From positions 1,400,501 to 1,464,500 of the forward strand of contig CAJHZI010000382.1 in NCBI GenBank assembly GCA_905160935.1: a DNA stretch of 64,000 nt, written 5' to 3'. The translations under genes were made by a program, and so were the position numbers. Below the pieces are notes generated by a model. It was given only the letters and a program-made list of their open reading frames with translations, was not told the origin of the DNA and did no database searches. This DNA comes from Enchytraeus crypticus. Taxonomy: Eukaryota; Annelida; Clitellata; Enchytraeida; Enchytraeidae. This document shows, in pieces, positions 41,196 through 53,100 of this stretch (its first letter is position 1; each line of letters begins with the position of its first letter).

Positions 41196-44100
41196 CTAAA
41201 ACAACAATACAAATCTTAACACAGCAGTATACATAAATATTAAAATTAGAAAAGGATCTAACAAAGTGAGATACAAGCACGTTACAGTGCCACGTGGACG
41301 CTGCTTATAACATGCTTGTATTGTTATATTATATTGGAAATTTCATATTTGATCCATCATCCTACTCATATTAGCAAATCTATAACTTTCCTGTTATTAA
41401 GAATTCAAATGAGAAATATAAGTGTGAGAGAAATGGCTGAAGGTAAAATCCTTTAAATTTCAAGAGCATCGGTCAGCTCGTTATGCCATTATTGCAATAA
41501 AAATTATTAAGAGGAATGAGATATAAAACCACTGTGCACAATGCAAAGCTAACAAATAAACCTCATACTGCAAGATAATTAACAACAACAAACAATGAAC
41601 ATAACAGCACCCATTACTGCATTTGCTATCAGTGGGGTATAGGTTAATGAACATAATAAACACTGACCAGCACTGGCTCGCAGTGGGGTCATAGGTTATA
41701 GCGTCCCGCAGAACTTTCTCAGCGAGTCGACTGTTGCCGAGCAAGTGCTGCACCACTCCGAGCTGATGCAAGCTCTTGTTGTGAGAGGGGTTGATGGCGA
41801 TGGCGTTCTCGTAACATTTCTTAGCTTCCAGTAAATCCCCTCTAGCCTGATGATACCGTCCTCTCTGAACATAGAGTCATCATCAAAATGTCGTCAACTG
41901 ATATAATAATCATAGACTAGAATTATACTCACTGATTATATTTATATAATTATATTTTATGAGCAATAATACCTATTTATCGCCAACAGAAAAAACGATT
42001 ATTGTCAACTTCTGAAAAGAAAATTTTTTAGTAGGTTAGTTACAGGATTTATAAATAGTCAGTTGGAAAAAATATTTATTGATATATAGTCACGAAATAA
42101 GAAATTTAAACAAGAATTTCATAAGCCAACTAATTATATTAAAAAATTGTTAACAAGAATTTCATAAGCTAACTAATAAAAAGCGAAACTTTCTTTCACT
42201 GTGATGAGCCAGTGGCTTATTAGCATGTTTTTCGACAGAGGATCAGTTTATGCTTTATTAAAATCCGAAGCTCTCCTCATCATTGACATGCTATCGAGCA
42301 GGAAATTAACGTTAAACATGTCTCATGCATTGCCTGCCAGATATAAAAATGATATCAGCCATTAACCGAAAAATGATACAAGGTCGATTTTAAAATAAAT
42401 TAATTCATCAAAAGGTTGACCAAGGATCACATTTCATTCATCGTTATCATTATCATCTTCCCTCAAATCCCAGTTTAACTGAGGCCGGGATATACGAATA
42501 GACCTTCACTTTTATCCATTCGTTTAATTCAAACAGATTCTAATTATAATTCATATATATTTATTATTCATTCGTTTAGGATCAAAATTCATTATACAAA
42601 TAAAATGCGAAGAAAGAATTGTACCATGTGTGAAACAACATGTGAAACTGGAAAGATAACAGCCGCTTCCTGTATGCAGGCATAAGCCGGCTCCAGTCGA
42701 TCCATGCTCAGGTATAACTCAGCTACAACAATACATAATACAGAGAGTTCTTCAAACTTATGCATTACGATTTAATTGATGCGATTTAAAATCAAACTGT
42801 TATATATAGTATATTTTTTACAAAAATTCAGTAAGGAAATTAAAACACAAAAGCTGAAAATGCCTGTAAATGTAAACTGTAAACTCTAAGAGTTCTTACA
42901 TCGTATCCAAGTAGGACCATTAAAATCTAACAAGTATTTTAAGATCAATAATACAGTACAAATGCCTCTTAGCAGAATGTCAAACAATTGTCGTCATTGG
43001 GAGAGAATGTTCCTTTTTACAAATGTGATTAATGTAACGACTGGATGGTGACCAGTAAAATTTCGTAGATTTGACTATTTCGCACTCAATCTGTTATCAT
43101 AGATAATGAACGCTTCCATTTGAAGGAAGCGTTCATTATCTATGATAACAGATTGAGTGCGATCAGAAAGATAGGAGGAGATCGGAGAGAAAGCAGAGTA
43201 ATAGATACCAAAGCACGTCTTAAGTCTACTGATAACAATGTTATGATCAATGGTGTCGAAGGCAGACGAAAGATCAACTTGTGAAAGGGCGGATACCTTT
43301 GAGAGTTTAAGGCTATGCAAAGGTCATTATGAATGCTGAGTAAGGCAGTTACAGTGGAGTGAAGCTTTCTATATGCAGATTGGATACAAGATAGAGAAGG
43401 AAAAGATTCAAGATGGCTGCATAAGCAAGTATAGATTATTTTTTCCACGATTTTGGAAATGAAATTTAAGTTGGATATGGGTCGATAGCTAGAAAGATCG
43501 TCTTTTGGAAGTGACTGCTTTTTAAGCAGAAGAGAAACAACAATAGTTTCAAAAGTAGAAGGAAAAATTACTTCAGAAAGTGAAAGATTAACCAGATGGG
43601 TAATTGGAGAAAGGAGGATATCAATGCAAAATTACAGTAGTTTGGTTGGAATAGCATCTAGCGAGCAAGACGAGTCGGTAGAGAGAATATTAGATGACGG
43701 ATTTCTTCAAGAGAAGCAGGTGTAAAATATGACTGCAGTGGTGGATTTGGTAAAGAAGAATGTGCAGTAAACTCAGAACTGGGTGGTATAGAAGAACAGA
43801 GTCTGGAAATTTTATCCTCAAAAAATTAAGAAAGTTGCTAGGTTAAATGCTCCTAACGATTTTTGCGCTCTGGACTTTCTTTATCTGAAGTCAAATATTT
43901 TATCTTTAATACAACACAACGATGACTTTATTATAGAAATTACCTGATCAAAATTGTCTACTACGCAACATCGATGTTACTAGACGCACTACAAACGGAG
44001 AGCCGACATACCGGGCGCTTGTGCTCGATCATAAAACAACTGATTTAATATATAGCAAATAGAAACTTCAAGTAGCAATGCATAGAAAGTAAAAACTTAA

Positions 44101-47100
44101 GTTTAGTACGTATATATTATTACCCAGAAGCAGCCATATTTGCATCTGTAGCGTCCACGTTTGTTGACGACCAGATTTGGTTTGAAAGCCACTGGCAACA
44201 GATGACACGACTTCAGAGAGAGCATGCTCGAGCTTTGAGGCTGCCACAGATTCTACTCTCACTGACCCTGCAATCAACATCAATCAATCAATCGATCGAT
44301 CAATCAACCAATCAGTCTGCCAATCAGTCATCCTATCAGCTAGCCAATCAGTCATCCTATCAGCTAGCCAATCAGTCATCCTATCAGCTAGCCAATCAGT
44401 CATCCTATCAGCTAGCCAATCAGTCATCCTGTCAGCTAGCCAATCAGTCATCCTATCAGCTAGCCAATCAGTCATCCTATCAGCTAGCCAATCAGTCATC
44501 CTATCAGCTAGCCAATCAGTCAGCCTATCAGCTAGCCAATCAGTCAGCCTATCAGCTAGCCAATCAGTCATCCTATCAGCTAGCCAATCAGTCAGCCTAT
44601 CAGCTAGCCAATCAGTCAGCCTATCGGCCAAATAACCGACTGACCGACTCAACTAAATAATAAAATTAATTATTCGACTATTACATGTAGCTGACGGATG
44701 TGTACGAATAAATAAACAGTATATGGCTTACAGATTTGGAAGTTCGATTAAAACAATTTTAAAGATGATAAGCCTATATCTTCATAAATTAGACAAAAGC
44801 AAACAGTGTCTAGAAATTGAAAGTAAAGCTTAAAAAGAACAATCCAAGTACATTTTAATGCAAATCTATCCAGACAGGATAACAAGGAAGAACACAAATT
44901 TAGAATTACCATTCCAAAATAAAATCAAGTTAAAATGAAGTAAAATAAAATGCTGCACATAATTTTATAACTAATTTTACTTGTTCATTTAGGCTGAGAC
45001 AATGATTTGATGGCAAGTTGTTAGAGAAGCGGATCAGTAATTGCCGGGTTCAAATTCGATGCTCGTTACTTCTTCTCGTTCTTCTTCTCTTCTCGTTATT
45101 CTTCTCTTCTTCTCGTTACTGACATGCAATCGAGCAAGAAATTGACTCTAAATTAGGCTTTAACCTTCTCTGAGTTCTCTAAAGGCCATAGTAGGAATAG
45201 AAAAGGTATACCTTCAAGTTTCGCAAGAGGGAAAACTAAGCAGGTACAGAACACTGCAATTTAAAACAGATCAGAAGCCATACTTTCGTGAAGCAAGAAG
45301 CTAATTGAATTTTTTTAAACCATTGTAATATTTTAGGTGAGCGCTACTGTACACTATAGTTGGAAAGTTAACTTGGACTTGAAATTCTGCAGAAAACTAA
45401 AAAGAGAATTCTATTTGTAGGCTAGAGGCTGAGCGCACAAACCAGAGTCCCTGTCGCTGACCTCAAGCTGGAGATGAAGCAGACTTCTGTGATCCGTTGT
45501 AATCCTCTCAAGTAGTCCAGTTCCTCGTGATTCACTGATTGATTCACAACAATACTAGGCAAATAATCCAGTCGTTATGATTTACTGAACTACACGAAAT
45601 CTCATAATTATCATTATATTCAAGTAGCAGAGGCGTAGCCAGAAATTACTAAAAAGGGAGATTAGAAGAAAATAGAAATAAGAAATCAATCAATCAATCA
45701 ATCAATAAGAATTTAACGTCCGGTTCCTCGCCATAAGCGAGCGTCAGAGACGTGTCACGTAGACTCTACACAAACAGGCGCCAAAGCACCACACGATGAC
45801 GACTGAGTAGAGAGAGAACACACGAAAAAGCGAGATCAAAACAGTGCAAGTCCAAGATCCATGGCAAGCGGGTCAAACTTTAGACCTATGGCGGAAAGAG
45901 ATGGGTTTTTAGTTTGCCAAGGAAAGTACCAATACAATTACAAGATCGAAGATCATGTGGCAGAGAGTTCCATAATTTCGGAGCAGAAAACATGAAGCAG
46001 TGTCTGCCCATGGCAGATTTAATGTTTGGTGCAGTGAGAAAGTTTTTAGTAGAGGAACGAAGACTACGAGAGGATTAATAGATTGATAAAAGAACAGATA
46101 GATAAGATGGTTTACCATAATTTAAACTTTTGAAAGTCAAGGAAGCTATCTTGAATTTTATTCGCTCAGAGACTGTAAGCCAGTGCAGTTTCTTAAGAAG
46201 AGAAGAAGTGTTAGATTTGAATATTTTTACAATACAGACGACTCGAGAAAGAGAACTTTGTAGGTTTTGGATACGAATTAGAGAGATTTTCGGTAGATGA
46301 ATCAGCAGGGGGTTATAGTAATCATGTTTAGAATGGATAAGCGCATTAGCTAATACAGTGGCAGAATTGATATCAAGGTACTTTCGAATTTGACGTAATT
46401 GACAGATATGGAAAAAATAAGAACGACAGACTGCTGAAATATATGTTTTAAAGTTAAGATTTGAATCAAAAATTACACAAAGCTTGCGTGCAGAATTTGT
46501 GGGTATTAAGGGGATATTTGTTAATGTTATGGTTGAGCTAGTTATTTTATTACGCTGTTGTGGGGTGCAGATGAGAAGGTATTCAGTTTTTGAAAGATTA
46601 ACATCCAGCCGTTTAGTCCTAACCATTAATTCATTACTGATTATAAATTTATATTAAAGAATTGATTTTAAACTTCTCATTAAACCAAGAATGGTATACT
46701 TCAAGGATGAGAGGAATATCATTGTGCTACTAAAGACCTTCTTAAGCACTAGCCAAGGTTTACTGTAGTTCATAATCTCGCAAGATACACAGAAATATAA
46801 CAGTAGAAGAAACCTGTCGAGAGAGTTCTCATAGAGATCTTTCCACAGCTGAAGCATATGCCTACAGGTCTGCAGAGCGGCTTCATGGGTTGATACACGA
46901 GTCAAAAGCTTACACTTCGTGAACAGCATACTACATAGTAGAGAATTTAAATCAACATGATGTGATATTTACTATCAAATACATACTACCAGCACCTAGT
47001 GACTACATCCTACACGTACTATCAGCACACAGTGACTGCATCCTACACATACCACCAGCACCTAGTGACTGCGTCCTACACATACTACCAGCACCTAGTG

Positions 47101-50100
47101 ACTACATCCTACACATACTACCAGCACCTAGTGACTGCGTCCTATACATACTACCAGTACCTAGTGGCTGCGTCCTACACATACTACCAGCACCTAGTGA
47201 CTGCATCATACACACACTATCAGCACCTAGTGACTGCATCTCACACATACTGCCAGCACCTAGTGACTGCATCCTACACATACTACCAGCACCCAGTGAC
47301 TGCATCCTACACATACTACCAGCACCTAGTGACTGCATCCTACACATACTACACATACTACCAGCACCCAGTGACTGCATCCTACACATACTACCAGCAC
47401 CTAGTGACTGCATCCTACACATACTACCAGCACCCAGTGACTGCATCCTACACATACTACCAGCACCTAGTGACTGCATCCTACACATACTACCAGCACC
47501 TAGTGACTGCATTCTAAACATACTATCAGCACCTAGTGACTGCATCCTACACATACTACCAGCACCCAGTGACTGCATCCTACATATACTATCAGCACCT
47601 AATGACTGCATCCTACACATACTACCAGCACCTAGTGACTGCATCCTACACATACTATCAGCACCTAATGACTGCATCCTACACATACTACCAGCACCTA
47701 GTGACTGCATCCTACATATACTACCAGCACCTAGTGACTGCATTCTACACATCCTATCAGCACCTAGTGACGACATCCTACACATACTACCAGCACACAG
47801 TGACTGCATCCTACACATACTACCAGCACCTAGTGACTGCATCCTACACATACTACACATACTACCAGCACCTAGTGACTGCGTCCTACACATACTACCA
47901 GCACCTAGTGACTGCATCCTATACATACTACCAACACCTAGTGACTGCATTCTACACATACTATCAGCACCTAGTGACTGCATCCTACACATACTACCAG
48001 CACTCAGTGACTGCATCCTACACATACTACCAGCACCTAGTGACTGCATCCTACACATACTATCAGCACCTAGTGACTGCATCCTACACATACTATCAGC
48101 ACCTAATGACTGCATCCTACACATACTACCAGCACCTAGTGACTGCATCCTACATATACTACCAGCACCTAGTGACTGCATTCTACACATCCTATCAGCA
48201 CCTAGTGACGACATCCTACACAGAGAATTCTTATCAACGTGCTGTCAAGTAGCTTCAGAGACATATTATATATCAGTTACTTTCACTTTCAGATAGGCGC
48301 TTACATGTCCATTTTCATATGTTAACTTTTATATTACTTTTATTTCATAAATCCATCCCGTTAGTACAGATTATATATATGCAATCGACGTTGGAACTCA
48401 AATGAAGTTTTTCTCAAAGTTTTTCCCGCTCAAAATTCAACTGTAAATTTTTTGGAATTACCATACTGGTCGCGCATATATAACCTCAACTATTTTTTAG
48501 ATATGGGAATCGAACCGAACCCAAACCGAACCTTAAAATCTAGAATTTTGACCGAACCGAACCGAACTCGAACCCAGACTCTGACCGAACCCGAACCGAA
48601 CCCAGACTTCGTCCAAACCGAACAGAACCAAACTCTTGTAGTTCCTTTCTTTTTCACCAGCCTGACATTAAATAAAGATAGTAAGAACAATACAAAAACT
48701 GTATATATATCAGTTTTTGCATTTACATGTCTTACAGTATCTAACAACATATATTCAGGTAAGGCTGGTTCCGACACATATTTTAAAAAGGTAGCGGTAT
48801 AAAGGAATGGTAGCGGGAAGCGAGACGGGCCTACAGAAGATAATGGATAATCTGAATGAAACGACATTGAAATATGGAATGAAGATTAACATCAAAGAGA
48901 CAAAAGTGATGAGAGTATGCCATAAAAATCTGAAAATGCTTGACTCAATCTAGGTGGATTTGTTCTTGTTAAATTCAAATTACGAATATTTTCTAATTTT
49001 AGTGTCGCTACCTTAATATTTTTGTAGCCAGATTTACAAATAATTGTATATGACATTCTATATGTGTTAAGACTGTCTGGAGTAAATAATTTTGCACCAT
49101 AGCAATGCAATAATTTTAAAACTATTTTCGTAACTTCATAATTGATCTCAGAGTTAAAAATTTGAAACCCTAAGGTAAATTATGAAGCTTATTACTGGTC
49201 AGTTGATAGCAAACGGTCTATATTATGATCACTTTTCTATGAAAGTACACGTGTTTACCAAATCATCTTTATTTGATATTTTTATGTTACTAAATTGCAC
49301 TTTATCTCTGAAATATTGGATCAAATTTTAGCCAAGACATTTACACTTAATTATAAATTAATTAGTAGGCCTATAGTGACAAAAAAAACTTAAAAATTGA
49401 TGAAGCATTCTATTTGCTCGCTATAATCAAGGAGAATATGTCAGATACAATAATAAAGCTAATTATCTATATTATGAACATTTGTAGGTCAAATTACAAT
49501 ATTTTAAGTAATGTACAGGAATAAATACCACTTCTCTCCCTTTTTCATTGTTATATTTTTACCCAGGTGAACAAATGTGGCAGCTATTATGACTTAATGA
49601 ATTTTTAAACATATTTACCATAAACCATTTTAAACATGTTTGCCATAACCATGATTATTACAAGTAAAGTTAAACAACTGCAACATTATCCAAACCAAAC
49701 CATTTCGAACTCGAATCGAACTCTTGCGAGTTGGAAAGTAAGCCGAACCCGAACCGAACCCTTGTTAGAACCGAACCCGAACCGAACCAAACTTTCATTT
49801 TCAACGAACCGAACCGAACTCTCAAATTGTCAACTGCTAACCGAACCCGAACCGAAACTTTCATTTTCAAAGAACCGAAGTGAATCCGAACTCTGGAAAT
49901 TCATAAAATTCCTATCTCTACTATTTTTATCAGAATTAATTTATGTAAAGCTCTAATTAAATTAAATATTACAATTGAAATAATATACTAGCCACATATA
50001 AATAATTCTACAAAACGACTTGAAAAGTCACGCGAAGCCATATTCAATTTAACTAATACAATTATTCATAGAAACGCATAGCATATTGGATATGACAAGT

Positions 50101-53100
50101 AGAAAGAAACCGAAAGCTCTGCGGATATTCGCCCAGGGCTGCTTCAACGACAATCAGGGCCTCGCTGTATTGCTTCTGGGCCGACAACAACAACGCCAGG
50201 AGATGATGAGAATTGTGATGATCTGAATGAAGCTGAATGGCTTGTCTAACGTGTTTGATTGCTTCACTGATCTGCAAAGTCATGCCGTATAAAATACAGT
50301 AAATCCAGACTCCAGTTGTTAAATTAATTGAATCATTCAATCTGTAAGTCAATAGGACCGTCAACAATTTAATACATCCATCAATCAAATAACTTTCACA
50401 TGATCGCTCTACACCCTTACATTGTATAAATCAAAAAACTACTCATAACATAACATAACATGACATTACAGAGTCATTAAGCAATTATATGCTTGTTTAA
50501 GATTCATCAGGCTCTTAACTAAAAACCAATTTATATTAATAACACACAGCTCAATATAAAACTGAAAACTACATTATACAAGTACATTTACCAAAAAGAG
50601 CCAGTGCCCAACTAAGCCTTGAAAAAAAATCAACACATACAGACTTCATGTCAACATGTCAAATTTATACATAGCCTCTGTATAACACTGAACATGTAAT
50701 TAGCATCTTATTTACATGTTCTTATGTTTATCATATTTATTTTTAAAAGCATTCACTGATTCCGCTTCCACAACTTCGCTTGCCAAACTATTCCAAGCAT
50801 TTATATCTCTCTGACTAAAGAAAAATTTCTTTAAATCTAGTCTACTTCTAGATTTACTAAGTTTATACATATGTCCCCTTGTGTTTCTGTTGTTTGATAA
50901 ATTAAACCAAATACTATGGTTAACTTTGCTGAAGCCTTTGAGTATCTTAAAAACTTCTATTAAATCTCCTCTAGTTCTTCTCTCACTTAAAGAGGTTAAT
51001 CCTACGAATTTTAATCTATTCTCATAACTAAGTTTTTGACAGTCAAATACCAGCCTTGTTGCTCTGGCTTGTACCCTTTCTAATTTATCGATATCTTTCT
51101 TAAGATATGGGCACCAAGCCTGAACGCAGTATTCAAGTTTGGGCCGTACAAGAGCCTTATATAGCCTTGCCACAATATCTTTATTTCTACATGCAATTGT
51201 TCTTTTAATCATTCTTAATACACAATTAGCACTATTTACAACTTTATTACAATTTTCACTAAATTTAAAAGAGCTATCCACAAAGACTCCTAAATCCCTC
51301 TCACTGTTTGTGGATTTTAGTTTTACATTGTTCAATGTACACTCAATTTCTAAATTATTGTTCCCTATATGCATAACTCTTCATTTCTCAGCATTGTACT
51401 CCATTAGCCAATCCCTAGACCAGTTCTGTAATATTTTTATATCATACTTTAAAATCTCAGCATCTTCAATGTTGTTTACTATCTTTGCTACTTTATAATC
51501 ATCTGCATTCGATTAAACACTCATTCAGCATTAAAAAACTAATTCAATCTTAACAAATAAATCAACAAATTAAGTGATATTTAACTAAAAGAGCTCATTT
51601 TTGATGTTAAAGCTGGTAAAGCTAATGTTAATGTCAGTTTCTCAGTCGAAAGCGATGTCAGTGACGGGCGAGCCCAGGATGTGAACCCTGCACATACTGA
51701 TCAATACATACAGAATGTGTTAACATTCTCGATGTTACATAGAGAGTCTGATAGCGATAAGGGCTAAATCATAATTAACTGAATAAAATGAAACTCTTAG
51801 AATGCAAAAGATCTGAACTAGATAACAATTTTAATTTGTATGATCTTAATAAGCGTTTACTCTTCTTATGTGCATATTAGAAGTACAATTAATCATGAAC
51901 AAAAAATATAACAACAATATTAACAACTACAAATCAATATAGAAAATTAATTAAGTAGTAAAAACAATCAACTGAGGGAAAAATCTTAGAGAACAATCAG
52001 GTAATGAAAGTGCCATAAAAATCCTAATTGTAAAAATAGTTGTAACTGATGAAGTACCAAAGTATCTCACAAAGTAAAAACTAAATAATATTTACATATC
52101 ACCAAAACAGAGTATGCGAAATACATGTATTATTTGTACAATTTTCCATATCGGAGAAAACGGGATTTTTACGGTTTAAGAGTGGAGGCGTTATATACCA
52201 TGGACCTGCCAGTAGGCAGTGCAATATGAGAGAGAGTCATAGCAAGAATTAATCACCTGTCTGCGGAGCGCCATCTGTAGAGCCAGGTGAAAATGTGCTA
52301 GATAGTCGTTAGGATCCTGTTCAACTGCCTTGTTAAAAGCATCGACAGCCTTTCGTTGAAATGTTTGCCTCTGAGCTTGAAGTAAGACCTCATCGGCCTT
52401 CAGACTATAACCAATGCCTAACATGAGATAAGCCCGAGCCCTGTAAGGGCAGACTGCCTCGCCTAACTCTACCAACTTCTCGCAGAATTCTATGCCTTCA
52501 TCCGTCTGTAAATAGCAGCAGAAGTATAGTCATCACCATCATCATCATCTTCCCTTGAATCCAAGTTTGGCTAGGGTCGGGATAAGAATAGACCTTCTCC
52601 AGCACGCTCTGAGGGGTGATGAACTTTTACATTCGTTTTAGGAAATATTGCAGATATTTCTGGAGCCTATGCGCTCACCAACCGAATGCCCTTCTGACGT
52701 TGTACGTATAATAATAATAATAACAACAATAATAATAATAATAAATATCATAGTATCAGAGATACTTATAATATTAACACTTCAATAAGTCTTACAAATT
52801 GTTAAGTTAGATTTAATTTATAAGCAATAATAATAATAATAATAATAATAATAAGCAGGAAACTCGTAAAATATATCTTGCAAATGAATTATCTTGCAAA
52901 TATATATTTGTACCCATAACCTTTGAGAACCTGGGATCCATAAATTCTGCAGGCACAGACTTCATCGATGTGAAAGGCAATAGGACTAGGCCTACTGCTT
53001 TTACTGGAAATCTACATGAGTAATCTTTTCTGTGGCAACGTTTGTCAATGGCTCTGCAGAGTTACAATGCAGTTTGTTTCCGTGGTACTTTTGGAGACAC

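Noticed and set aside
44202-44660. Gln/Ser/Asn-rich plus frame and Trp/Asp/Arg-rich minus frame
   Set aside because: 24-bp tandem repeat read in frame. The part at 44124-44267 is the true TTC7 exon on the minus strand.
46962-48296. 444-codon plus frame and 370-codon minus frame as genes
   Set aside because: Both are readings of a stop-free 33-bp tandem repeat inside a TTC7 intron; no domain, no start context, both strands open alike.
48452-49956. Frames rich in Glu-Pro-Asn or Phe-Gly-Ser as proteins
   Set aside because: Produced by degenerate CCGAAC repeats.
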